A DNA stretch of 54,483 nucleotides from Zygophlyctis sp. KS116. Lineage: Eukaryota; Chytridiomycota. The notes below the pieces were generated by a model. The model was given only the letters and a program-made list of their open reading frames with translations, did not search any database and had not been told where the DNA came from. A program made the translations under genes and the position numbers. Of the stretch, positions 32,062 through 42,458 are shown piece after piece (within the stretch, counting starts at the first letter, position 1; each line of letters opens with the position of its first letter). Where the stretch lies: positions 1-54,483 of the forward strand of contig BAAFSQ010000047.1 of NCBI GenBank assembly GCA_054661495.1. Direction: 5' to 3'.

Positions 32062-32683
32062 ATGCAAGAGAATTCTCAATGGGACTTTATAGATTTTCCA
32101 TCTGAAACATCCAAATATACTCATTATCTCTCTCAAGAGTATAATCCTCTCAAACCTCTAGATTATAATACAGTTGTACAATTGATAAAGGAATTTAAGA
32201 GATCTCAATATAGACAAAATACTCAAGAGTTGGGAGAGAATATAGAGGCTGTATCTTCTAAAGCAAGAATATTATTGGAGGAAGATGCAGATCAAATGCA
32301 TGCTAGAAGAGGAGGTGGAGTTGTAGTACAAGAAGAAAAGGAAAAAGTTGGAGTTTCTAGAGTTTTATTATTTTACAGAATAGAAAATTCTAAAATGGAA
32401 GAATGGGAAATCAAGGCTGAAATTCTTAAATTAGTTGAACCTTTTGGAAAGATTTTAGAAATTATGTTGGATAGAGTTCCAGATTGGATTGGATTATCAC
32501 CAGAGGATAATTTACGTGGATATGTAAAGTTTAAAGATTTGGGTTCTAGTGGAAAAGGTATTCTCAAGAACTTAAATTTAAAAAATAGCTTATTCAAGTC
32601 TTTTAGGATCTAAAATGAATCATGAACCTTTTGTATTAGAGTATTTTGATGAAGCTAGTTTTGATGAACGGGATTTATACTAG
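32062..32683 (+). CDS. SPF45/RBM17-like UHM splicing protein
   Basis: Two exons joined across a 31-nt intron (32558-32588) give 196 residues. The N-terminal part has YNPLKPLDYNTVVQLIKEFK, similar to the region before the G-patch in SPF45. The C-terminal domain is an RRM of the U2AF-homology type: RVLLFYRIENSKMEEWEI, GYVKFKDLGSSGKAYSSLLG and EYFDEASFDERDL, the last being the family-typical strand and end. No G-patch is visible between the parts, unlike metazoan SPF45. Such UHM domains bind ULM peptides of 3'-splice-site factors. Confidence 0.72.
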
Positions 32684-32782
32684 ATTACACTAGCTACTTA
32701 TAATATTTATGAGTTGAAAGAGTTTAAGATCAGATTCAAGGTCTAGAGTTTGAAAACCTAGCCAGAGACTTGAGACTAAAAA

Positions 32783-34555
32783 ATGATTTTAACTGATTCT
32801 GATGCTCTAGCACTCAAAAAGAGACTTATTTCTAAACTAGAACCAATGTATGACTTAAATTCTTATATTAGATGTGATGCAGAGCCTTCAGTACTGGCGG
32901 ATTATGTTATTGCTCTTTTAAAGCATGATAAAGAAGATCAGGAATTAATAGATCTTTGTGCTTCACAATTACAAGATTTCTTAAAGGATCATACAAGTGA
33001 TTTTTTAAAGGATCTATTTAATTTCCTGAATAAAAATAAGGATGTTCACTATCAGAGGAATGATCAGCATTCAAGGGATGATAATAAATTCTCAAAAAGA
33101 AGAAGAGAACAAAAACCTTATAAAAGAGGGGTTTGTAGAGATTATACTGGTATATTTTAGGTTTTAATTATGTAGAAAAGGGAAGGTGTGATCGAGAAAG
33201 ATGTAGGTATGAGCATGTGGACAAGAAAGAAAAGAGTTTAAGAGGGCAAGAGGAGGATGGATATGATCCGGAAGATCCAGGGTATGTAGCTGATAAATCA
33301 AAAGCCCAATTTAGAGGTGGAAAAGGTCAACGGCAATCTGGACCTTTTAGACTAAAGAAAGATACATTAGTTGTGGAAAGAATTCCTCAAGAAAATTGCT
33401 CATTGGATAGCATTAATGAGTACTTTAAGAAATTTGGAAATATTCTTAATGTGTCTATTGATAAGAATCAATTTAAAGCTGTTATTCAATACGAAAGAGT
33501 TTCAGATGCTCAATCCGCTCATTCATGTCCAGATTCAATTTTTGGGAATAGGTTTGTCAAGGCCTTCTTTTTAAGAGAATATGATGAAAATGGTGTGAGA
33601 TCTACAAATGGTCTAGACTCTCAAAATGGAGCTGTACCTCTAGGAGCTCCTTATATGCAGAATATAGAGCCTTTGAAAGCCCCACAACAGGTCTTTTATG
33701 AAAAAGGGAAACAATTAATAGAATTGCAGAAAAATCAAGAAGCTATTATTTCACAACAAATAGAGGCATCAAGAATGTTGATGTCACAATTAGCATCGCC
33801 TAATATTTCTTCAAATGAGAAAAAAGTGCTCATGGAACAATTAAAGGTTCTTCAAGGGTCTACCCAATCATTGGTGGAGAAGGCATCTGAGCATACACGA
33901 ATGCTCAAACTACAAACTTCTTCAAGCCAAGAAGATTTGGAGAGACAACGATTAGATCGTGAATTGGACGTATTAAATCAAATGGCTGCAGCTTCTGATG
34001 AGGCAACAGATCAAGTTGATCCAGCATTAAAATCTAAACTAGAGGCATTAAAAGCTGAAGCAAATGCACTAGGAATACCGGGATATTCATCTCGAGGCAG
34101 AGGAAGAGGAGGTAAATTTCCTCGTGGAGGTCGTGGGGCACGCTCTCTGCGTTTGGATAACAGATCAAGAAAATTAATTGTGACTGGAAATTCTGATATA
34201 TTTTTAAATGCGTTGAACGAGCATTGTCAGGTATGAATTTATCATTTCCTAACTTGAAGTCACTGGCTGGTATCGAGAGCATTACTCCTCAAAATGACAA
34301 ATCCGCTATTATTTCGTTTTTCTCTCGCTTTGAAGCTGAAGCGGTATGTTTTAATTAAATTTATATTATCAGGCAGTTGTAAAGCCCATCAAAGTTGAAG
34401 GTTTAGAGGGTGTTACCGTGCAGTGGGTCCCCAGTGATATTTCATCTAATCCACCTTCGGCGATTCCTATTTCGGCCAATCCAGAAACTGTAAACTCTTC
34501 TAACCAGAATTGGGAGGAAGAAGAAGATGGAGATGTTTCATGGAAGAGACGATGA
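32783..34555 (+). CDS. RBM26/RBM27 homologue, CCCH zinc finger and RRM protein
   Basis: RNA-binding protein; its animal and fission yeast relatives work with the nuclear exosome adaptors (PAXT/MTREC). Three introns (26, 29 and 29 nt) give 562 residues. An N-terminal PWI-like helical domain (ADYVIALLKHDKEDQELIDL) is followed by a CCCH finger rebuilt across the 26-nt intron (CRDYTEKGRCDRERCRYEH), an RRM starting TLVVERIPQENCSLDSINEY, a coiled region, an RGG-rich stretch (RGRGRGGKFPRGGRGAR) and a second, degenerate RRM (KLIVTGNSDIFLNALNEH). The end is acidic with a Trp (EDGDVSWKRR). Confidence 0.87.
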
Positions 34556-34669
34556 TAAAAGTATATAATAATATAGTCAATCTTTTTTGATCCAAATTTC
34601 TAGTGTTTAATCTTGAGAGTTTTAGATTTTTAAATTAGTTTATTGAGTAGCTTGAGTATCTTGAGCAAT

Positions 34670-35633
34670 TTAAAATAAATTACTTTTTCTACTACTGCTC
34701 TCAATCATATCGAGATCATCAGCTCCGGCAATCTCAATTCTTAGACGTCCAGCCTCTGATAGTATTTGATCCATATCTAATGGAGGAATTTTCAAGACTG
34801 CACCTCTTATATCTGACTCATCCAAGTCTTCAAGTACATCCTTGAAACAAAGTAAGATTGCTAAACAAGAGTATACGTGTAATTCTAATCCTAAAGGATG
34901 AGTAAGATATACGTCCCAGAGCCGAAGTACACCTAATAATTAAAATTCAAAAATTACAATCAACTGGCAATTCTTTTGCCAATAGACAAGAAAACCAAGA
35001 TTTAGAAAAATCTTTTATATCAACCTCTTCTTCTTCAAAATGCTTAAATAGATCTGGCATGATTGCCTTGAAAAGCATCATGAAATTTGAAATCCTTTCT
35101 GACACTGATGAGACTGAAATATACTCATCTTAAATTAAAATTTTAAGATTACCATAAAGTCCCATCATCTTTTCAAAAGCATGGTAGATGTCAGATTCCT
35201 TTTTAAAAATAAGAACCAGAGGACAACAAATGTAAATTAAGGATGGCGAATATTCCTTGTCACTATGAGCATAAAAATAAGCTGATGCAATATTTTCTAG
35301 CATGCTCACAGTCTCTAAAGGGAACAAGTTTGATCTTGAAGAATATAAACGTCCAACTTCTCCTCTGATCCTCTTGATCATATCATGATTTTTCCCTTTT
35401 CTAGCCTGGGAGTAATATTCTTGATCGCTTTCTGGATCTATTACTATTATATTAAAGCGAATAATACAACCTTTTTGAATTCCCAAAAGCAATCTATAAA
35501 TATCTTCCCTGATCTAAGATTAAAATGCAAATAGTACAGAATCTGGAATACCAAATGAAGATGCCCGACAAATCCTGTCTTTATCAACAAAGTCTCCATC
35601 CAGAATTTCCAGAAATTCCTCGGGTACGTCCAT
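34670..35633 (-). CDS. TBC-domain protein (Rab-GAP fold)
   Basis: Start from the ATG at 35633 (MDVPEEFLEILDGDF). A 24-nt intron joins FGIPDS to IREDIYRLLLGIQ, the usual opening of a TBC domain. Later blocks are RIRGEVGRLY, SWFSCLLAKELPVDC and VLRLWDVYL. The two catalytic fingers are altered: the IxxDxxR motif reads IRGEVGR (Asp to Glu, Arg kept) and the YxQ motif appears as YSPSL, with no Gln. About 280 residues. It may be a weak or inactive GAP. Subfamily is uncertain; short fungal Bub2-type and TBC1D7-type proteins were considered. Confidence 0.78.
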
Positions 35634-35720
35634 ATAGATCTTTTTCAGATTGCAACCCAAACAAGTGGCGTCGGTCTTTCAGCTGGAACAGGAGTCTGGA
35701 ACAGCAAGATTTGTGATTTC

Positions 35721-36176
35721 ATGAATTTAAACAGACTTTCTGTCACTAAATATGCTGGAATCTCTCCTTCAGGACTCTCTCTAGATGAATATTCTATTGG
35801 ACTTGTTGAATTGAGTATTTTACACATGATTGATCAACTCATTTACTCAAAAACAAAATGGCTCATGGGAAGAGATTTATTAAAATTAAGTGATTGCGGA
35901 TTTGGACAAGAGTTTGATCTCTTGATTGAATCAGATGCAAATTCTAATCACATTATAAAGGTTTTTGAGTCTGATCTAGTTTCTCATAGTTTAGAAAAAA
36001 CACATTTACAATTATTAACTAATTCATGCACTTTATTATGGCTATTAAGAAAAAATGGATATATTCCTCTAGTTTCCCAGTATCTAGTAAATAATCTATT
36101 AGACTGGAAAATCTTTCCATTCTTCAAGATTCGCGCAAATTTGCTTGAAAAGTTTAAAAAGCTTAAATCTCAATGA
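35721..36176 (+). CDS. Unknown protein overlapping the frataxin start
   Basis: 151 residues, no recognised family. Hydrophobic helices alternate with polar runs (LVELSILHMIDQLIYSKTKW, LQLLTNSCTLLWLLRKNGYI), but there is no convincing membrane span or signal peptide. The same frame stays open for more than 30 codons upstream of the chosen ATG (ATQTSGVGLSAGTGVWNSK), so an upstream exon or another start is possible. Its stop TGA at 36174-36176 overlaps the frataxin ATG at 36173-36175. The divergent TBC gene starts 87 nt upstream. Confidence 0.65.
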   Translation: MNLNRLSVTKYAGISPSGLSLDEYSIGLVELSILHMIDQLIYSKTKWLMGRDLLKLSDCGFGQEFDLLIESDANSNHIIKVFESDLVSHSLEKTHLQLLTNSCTLLWLLRKNGYIPLVSQYLVNNLLDWKIFPFFKIRANLLEKFKKLKSQ

Positions 36177-36630
36177 TTAGACTCTATTCTAGATCTTTAT
36201 CTACTCTTAAATACCATAAAATTGCAGATCATACTCTAGAATCCATGGTTGAGAGATTAGATATATTGGGAGATTCATTAAATTTACCATTATATGATGT
36301 AGAATACAGTGTATTTTTATAAAATTAATAAAAAGTCTGGAGTTTTGACTCTAAAATTAGGAGATCATGGAACTTTTGGTATTTTTTCAATTTAATAATT
36401 TCTAGTTTTTAATAAACAGCCTCCAAACCTACAAATATGGTCATCATCTCCCTTGAGTGGACCAAAGAGATATGACTGGATAGATAATGAATGGAGGTAT
36501 AAAAAAGAACCATTAATATCTTTACAAAAAGTAATTTTATTATTTTAAAAAATAGTCTTTATCAAGTGAACTGTCATTACTATTAAAAAGGGATGTAGAC
36601 ATTTGCATTGATCACTCTGGAGTAATTTAG
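36173..36630 (+). CDS. YFH1: Frataxin
   Basis: Mitochondrial protein that promotes iron-sulfur cluster assembly. Four exons with introns of 25, 27 and 25 nt give 126 residues. The N-terminus [15 protein letters not shown] is a targeting sequence; the family core is [39 protein letters not shown] and PKRYDW. The first ATG is the A of ...CAATGA, sharing four bases with the upstream stop. A later Met (ESMVERLD) would lose the targeting sequence, so the overlapping start is preferred. Confidence 0.94.
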
Positions 36631-36636
36631 GTTTAC
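36628..36636 (+). promoter_or_regulatory. TAGGTTTAC motif upstream of eIF5A
   Basis: A single TAGGTTTAC starts on the frataxin stop codon, about 100 nt before the eIF5A ATG. The same 9-mer lies upstream of ubiquitin-eL40 and differs by one base from the AGGGTTTAC array of eL20. One short match; the function is speculative. Confidence 0.35.
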
Positions 36637-36734
36637 TATCAAGGGCAAAAGACCCAGAAAGTGCAAGTTTTAGTTTAACAACTTAAGTGGCTTGATCCCG
36701 TTAGGCTGAGGAAAGATTCTAAAAAAAATCTGAG

Positions 36735-37263
36735 ATGGCAGAGGAAGAACATCATGAGACTTTTGAGAGTGTTGGATCTGGAGCATCATTGACTTTTCCA
36801 TTACAAGTAATTATCATACATCTAAATCTAGTGTTCTGCATTGAGAAAGAATGGACATGTCGTGATCAAGGGTCGTCCATGCAAGATTGTAGATATGTCT
36901 ACATCAAAGACTGGAAAGCATGGACATGCTAAAGTACACTTGGTGGCTGTTGATATTTTCACTAATAAAAAAATGGAAGACTTGTCACCTTCTACTCACA
37001 ATATGGACGTACCAAATATTGTACGAAATGAATTTCCACTCTTGGATATTGATGAAGGATTCATGTCTCTCATGAATAATGATGGATCTACAAAGGATGA
37101 TGTTCAAGTTCCTGATAATGAATTGGGTGAAAAGATTCAGGAAGAATTTGATGCAGGAAAGGATTTATTGATCACCGTTGTTGCTGCTATGGGTGAAGAA
37201 CATGCTTTGGCATACAAGGAAGCCCCTAAATGTAGGATTTTTTTTAATTTAATTTAATTAGAA
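36735..37263 (+). CDS. TIF51A: Translation factor eIF5A, stop codon split by an intron
   Basis: Hypusine-containing factor that helps peptide-bond formation and termination. Introns of 25 nt (after FPLQ) and 30 nt (37232-37261) give 157 residues. The hypusine lysine is K53 in [24 protein letters not shown] and [12 protein letters not shown] are typical. The second intron lies inside the stop codon: T at 37231 joins AA at 37262-37263. Without that splice the frame would add ten residues. Fungal homologues end at or just after EAPK, which supports the split stop. Confidence 0.95.
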
Positions 37264-37320
37264 ACACACAATCTCTAGAAGCAAAATGGATTAAAATTGA
37301 TGAAAAATAATAATGATATT

Positions 37321-39151
37321 TCAGTTATTAAACAAGTCGGATTCTTTGATGAGTTTTAATCTGGAATTTTCAAGTATTAGACAATCTGAGGAATGATTAT
37401 GAAGTAGACTCCAAACATATGGAAGGAAAAATGCTGCGTATTCTTCCTCTTCTTGATATTCAAATTTTGGACCAGAGAAATTCTATTCATTAAATTAGTC
37501 TAATTACAGTCAGTTTTTTAGGATCCCAGGTTGATAATGTCTCCTTGATTATTAATAAAACTTTATCAGGAGTTAATTCACCTTGATCAACCTTTATAAT
37601 TCTTGATTGGAAATGTGTAAAAATGAGATCTAGATTTTCAATCAAGTCCGAATATTGAACTTCTAAGCGAAATTTCTTAAATAGTTCTTGGCGTTGTAAT
37701 AGAGAATATAGAAAATGAGGATTATCAGAGAGATTATTCGTGATTATAGAATTAATAATTTCAAACATGAGAGATAAAATATCACATAATATCCCAGATT
37801 TATCTCGAATTGAATCTAAAGTAACCGTCTAATTTTTTAAGTATAAAACATATTTACAGACTCGGATGCTGATAAATTCCCTTCACTTTTAAATTTCCAA
37901 TATTTCTTTGATATGGATTCGAATAGACTAGAATTAAATATTAGAAATTTACTTTATGAATTTCAAAGCCACTGATGGAGACATATTTTTAATCTTGAAA
38001 GACATATTCCCTAAAATTGCTAAACTGTTTGTATGAATGTATGCATCTCTGTGTCTTGAAAGGTTTGACTGTATAACTTTAATTAAAACTAGTATCATCA
38101 ATCCTCCTAATGATACTGAGGACTGAATTCTGTCTTGATACCAATCAGGAACATAAATTTCCTAAATTCAAATAATGAACCTTACAATTTCATGAATTTT
38201 TTCTAAAAAGAGTGATTCTTGAGATAATACAAGTAATAATGAAAGTAAAATGTACAATTGAGAGTAGTTGACTTGATCTACAACAGAATTATATACCACT
38301 CCAAGAATTGACACGAGTAAAATATTATAATCAGACTCTTGAACAGCAAATACCTTGAATTCTTCATTTTTAAGAATAAGAGTGTATAGTAAGAGTGTTA
38401 TTTCATCTTTTTTGATGTATCGTAGAATTGTATCTAATAGAGCCTTGAAAGAAATCCTAACAAGACCAACTTCCTTCAAATCTGAATTAATATCAACCAA
38501 TGAACATAGCGCTTGACGATAATTATTAATAAATTCGCTAGGATTTTGATTAATAAGCAATAATAGCAGCATAATACTTTTATCAGACATGATAGATTCC
38601 TCTTCTGATTTGAAAAAGTACGAATAGACATTCAACATTGACAATGAAGAAGGAATAGATTGCTGATTTAAGAAATTCGACAATAGTCTTGCAACAATCC
38701 TTTTTGAAAAATCTTGTTCTACTTCCAATGCCAATTTAATAAATATCGTTTCTTTTAAATGCAATTGACCAGAGAATAACACTATTAGTAAGTGTATAAC
38801 TTCAATATAAAATATATATCCATTCTCTGTCAAAGTATCAGCGACTGAAATTATTTTCAGCAATTCCAATATTATTTGTTCTGATTTAAGTCCTGCAGAG
38901 TCTTGTCCAGTCTTTTCAAAACATTCATGGATTTTAGAGATATTGTGACTTTCCATCCATCGTTTACATAATATTCTGACTAGTAATAATACATTTAGTT
39001 CCTTTTTAGTGATGATTCCTCGAGTTTTAAGAGATTCATTGAGTTTTCCAATCAATTCAGAGCTCAGACTCTCAATAGTTTCAATATTATCTCTAATATT
39101 AGTCTACAACACTCACATTTTCAATGGACTTGCACTCAGTAATTCATCCAT
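37321..39151 (-). CDS. DYM: Dymeclin, Golgi-associated protein
   Basis: Helical-repeat protein of the Golgi; absent from yeast but present in many other eukaryotes. The start at 39151 gives MDELLSASPLK, then a 24-nt intron. Conserved runs: NPSEFINNYRQALCSL, LLLYTLILKNEEFKVF, YILLSLLLVLSQESLFLEKI, MFEIINSIITNNLSDNPHFL, and after a last 25-nt intron EEEEYAAFFLPYVWSLLHN. About 590 residues. The start is only 9 nt after the stop of DNAI7 on the same strand. Confidence 0.9.
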
Positions 39152-39160
39152 AAGCCTTAA

Positions 39161-41325
39161 TTAAGCAAAAGAAAGTGCTCTTATTAAATTTAAAACTTGA
39201 TATACAGTCTCCGATTGTAAAGCAGAAGACTGAATTGTTACTGTGCTATCAATATCTTGCTTGAGAGCATGATAGACAGATGATCGTATCTATTGTTAAA
39301 TAAATTGAAAGTACACTAGAGTTTTTATCAGAGTTTGCTTGAAAAAGAGTTTCAGGAGTAATCGGAGTAGTTGAAATTGGATATGCATACTGCATCATAT
39401 CTTCCCCAACAGGAAATTCAACATCATACATTATGTTTTTCCATGACTCCTAGGATAATTAGAAATTTGGAAATTACAGGATCAGAGTTTATAGGCCTAA
39501 ATTGGAAAACACACTTGTTGGATTGTACAGTCCGATTATAAGAACTACTTTTAAAGTAAAAGTTTGAAAATAATTGGGATATTCCACGGTGACAACCGTC
39601 TTCGGCCTTGGGATTCTTGATTATCCACTCTCCAATTTCAACACCTTTGAGTTTTTTAGGAGCAATAAAGTTGTAGCCAAACTGAGAAAGACGCTATATT
39701 TTTAAAAGAATAAAGAATATACCTTGAATAAGAAAATAGGAGGTAGAAAGGCTGATCCTGATGGATCTTGGATTTGTGGTAAATTAGGACTGATTAAACG
39801 ACATTTTCCATCAATGATTTCAATTGATATTTGGGAAAAAAGTCCTTTTATAGACAGTATAGCTTTATCTGTTCCATACGGAGATAATGTCCATTCTTGT
39901 AAAGGGAATTCACCAAATGAATTCTATAGACTTTTAAATCCTTTCAAAATACCTGAACAAGTGCAGTTGGTGCAAAATGAAGAGATCTAAATCTAACTTT
40001 TCCAGTTTCAGGATCAAAATCAGTCTCTGTTATATTTTCATCATCCCAAATCTTTTTTACAGAATTCCAAGTCATGACTTTTGCAGATTTTTGATTTACA
40101 ATTGATCCTTTGGGTAGATCATAATTTATAGCCATGGTCCAAGAAAACATATCAGTAGGTTGAATTTCTAAATTTTTTTCGTCTGTATTAGTTTCTGCTG
40201 AATTTTTAAATGGATATTGAATTTTTTTAATATTATTTTCTGGAGATAATACTATAATTTTAGAAAATTAGAATACTTACTTGGTCTGATAACCCACTTT
40301 TCCACATTTTTTGCCAGCTCTGGAAGTTCTAACAAGTCTAAATGTAAAACTCCTCCTACAACAGACATGTATTGTTCAGTTTCTTGCTCTTCAAAAATTG
40401 ATGTTGCATTTGCACTATCATCTAGTATAACACGAACTGCCACATTTAATAGAGAAAAATGTTTTGGAATAGATATAGAAATTTGAGAATCTGTTAATTC
40501 AATTGATTTATATCTAGGATTTTTAGTTAAATTTCCCCAAATTCCAAAAACTTTTGTTTGACTACTTTTGTAAAGTAAGAAATTTTCATTTGCAACTACA
40601 TTAAATTTCTCCATATTCTAAGTCTTTTTTAGTAATTTTAAAATACTTGTAATATAATTGCAGTAATCTTATCACATTTCTTTGCCAAAATCTCCCCAGT
40701 CCTCTTAATCAAATCTGAATACTTTGTCTCCAAATCTTTTTGAAAGCATTTTTCATACTCTAATTTCAACATCAACTTGTAATAAACACCAAATATTAAA
40801 TTACAGCCTCTGCATTTGGAAATTCTTTAAAAATACAATCTAGATCAGGAGCATCTTTGGGAAAATTTAAACCTTCTTCTTCCCAATTTTGTAGATAACT
40901 TGATACATCTTTTTCTATTTTTGGATTTGGAAGAAAAGGACACTCTAACCATGTCGCCCACTACCTTTAATTAAATCATTCTTACTTGAATATCCTTGTA
41001 AATATTATCCAATGCAATCGCCAACTCTGTAGACTTTGAGTCTATAAGAGCCTTAAACTCTTGAGACTCATTAACAAGTCTATTAAATTCCTAATAATTA
41101 TTTAGTGAAAAGTACGTTTTTTATCAATGCATTAATCGCCTCCTTATTCTTTAGAATCTCTACTTCCCTTTCTTTTTCTGCCTTCTCTTTAGCTATCCTT
41201 TCCTCTAGTAATTTAAAATTGTAAAATTACCTTCCAACGCCTGAAGCCTTTCTGCTTCTAATTTTTCTAAATATTAATGTAATCATCCAACCTTTTTCCA
41301 AGTCTTTCTTTGACTTTTTAGGCAT
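39161..41325 (-). CDS. DNAI7: DNAI7/CASC1, axonemal inner-dynein-arm associated protein
   Basis: Flagellar protein, earlier called CASC1 or CFAP94. The gene starts at 41325 (MPKKSKKDLEK), with a charged coiled region in several tiny exons (ERIAKEKAEKEREVEILKNK). The core has FGIWGNLTKNPRYKSIELTD, QISISIPKHFSLLNVAVRVI, GGVLHLDLLELPE, and then VMTWNSVKKIWDDENI and EWTLSPYGTDKAILSIKG. The end ALQSETVYQVLNLIRALSF parallels the animal C-terminus. At least eight introns of 22-40 nt. Confidence 0.87.
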
Positions 41326-41447
41326 TTCTATCTCTTGTCACGAACTCGGAAGATTACAATTGAGATTGAGCCATCGCTCTTTGTATATTGATTGCCTTAA
41401 AAGAATAATTAAGTAGAATAATTAAGCATAGCGGCGTCACAAAAATT

Positions 41448-41867
41448 ATGCAACAACCTAAAGATTCTGTCCTTCGGGTCTATGATTTCCCTCCTTCTTT
41501 TAGAGAAGACGATTTAATACAATCCATCAAAGACTTGGAATTTTTAGATTTTAGATTTTCTTGGATAAATGACACTGAAACTCTTTTAGTTTTTAGTAAT
41601 TGTACAGATGCAAAGAATATCTATTTGAAAAATATATCAAATGCTAATCTGAAAATACAAGTTTATAATCAGATTGAAGAAATTTCTAATGAACCAAGGC
41701 CAGTCAAGACTGATGTAGTAGCAAGGAGAATGGTTGCAGGAGCATTAGGACTAAAATTCAAGGATAAAGACTGTCCTAAATTGGATAAAGCAATCAAGGA
41801 GAAGCAAGATTTACAAGATTCACAAGAAAAAAAACAACAAGATTTAAATACAGCATGGGACGAGTAA
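41448..41867 (+). CDS. R3HCC1L-like RRM-fold protein
   Basis: 139 residues, one exon. It begins SVLRVYDFPPSFREDDLI, continues FSWINDTETLLVFSNCTDAKN and then DVVARRMVAGALGLKFK, the pattern of the C-terminal domain of animal R3HCC1L and related fungal proteins. The rest is a Lys/Gln-rich helix. An R3H domain is not present. Exact role unknown; the animal protein is linked to exon-junction factors. Confidence 0.7.
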   Translation: MQQPKDSVLRVYDFPPSFREDDLIQSIKDLEFLDFRFSWINDTETLLVFSNCTDAKNIYLKNISNANLKIQVYNQIEEISNEPRPVKTDVVARRMVAGALGLKFKDKDCPKLDKAIKEKQDLQDSQEKKQQDLNTAWDE

Positions 41868-42210
41868 TACAAGAATGATATTAATTTTTAAAAATTTAGA
41901 ATGGCTTTTAACTTCAGATAGGCTATTGTAGACAGATGGATCATTGTCTAAAAGTTGAGAGATTTTAGGTGAAAGGGCAAAGTTCTCTTTGAGACAAATT
42001 TTTCTGCACCGATAAGATTGAAAAAAATTTATCTGTTTTAAATTGATTTAATGTGTGTTTTAGAAAATGTACAAGCATGAATTGGTTCTTTAAAATGACT
42101 GCTTATTGATAAATTTAAAATTGTTCTATATAAAACTCTTTAAAGAATTAATAATCAATAATTCTCAGTCTCAAAGTAAAATCGCGAATTTTGATTAATC
42201 AAGAAAAAAA
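41868..42210. other. Intergenic gap, nothing recognised
   Basis: 343 nt of A/T-rich sequence between two plus-strand genes. Short runs of T and the sequence GACAAATTTTTCTG were checked against Sm-site-bearing snRNAs without a match. No open frame over 30 codons with a start. It presumably holds the 3' UTR of the first gene and the promoter of the second. Confidence 0.6.
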
Positions 42211-42447
42211 ATGTTAAAAGAAAAGTCGGCTCTAAATTCTCTCTCTGATGGACTATCAGAAACTCTTCCAAAGTATTCAAAGAAACATCCATTGGGAAAG
42301 TTTCAAAAGTACTTTATAAAGCTAATATTTAGGAATGCGGTGACATCTCCCACTGATAATTTGCTATCGCCTGCTACAGTTAAAGTTGAAGAAAAAAGAA
42401 GGCAATTGCTCTCAACGATAAAACCAACTAAATTGCAGTTTAATTAA
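42211..42447 (+). CDS. Spo12-like mitotic-exit protein
   Basis: Small protein of 70 residues after removal of a 24-nt intron (gtacttt...atatttag, about 42309-42332). It carries NAVTSPTDNLLSPATVK followed by EEKRRQLL, resembling the Spo12 signature (SPTDNxxSPxxxK) of fungal cell-cycle proteins acting in the FEAR pathway. The rest is polar. Identification depends on this one short motif. Confidence 0.6.
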   Translation: MLKEKSALNSLSDGLSETLPKYSKKHPLGKFQKYFIKLIFRNAVTSPTDNLLSPATVKVEEKRRQLLSTIKPTKLQFN

Positions 42448-42458
42448 TAAGATAATCT

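Noticed and set aside
32690-32770. tRNA-like T-arm (GATTCAAGGTC) after the SPF45-like gene
   Set aside because: No acceptor, D or anticodon arm could be folded around it.
41980-42060. Possible snRNA with Sm-like site (AAATTTTTCTG)
   Set aside because: No U1, U2, U4, U5 or U6 core sequence nearby and no 3' stem-loop.
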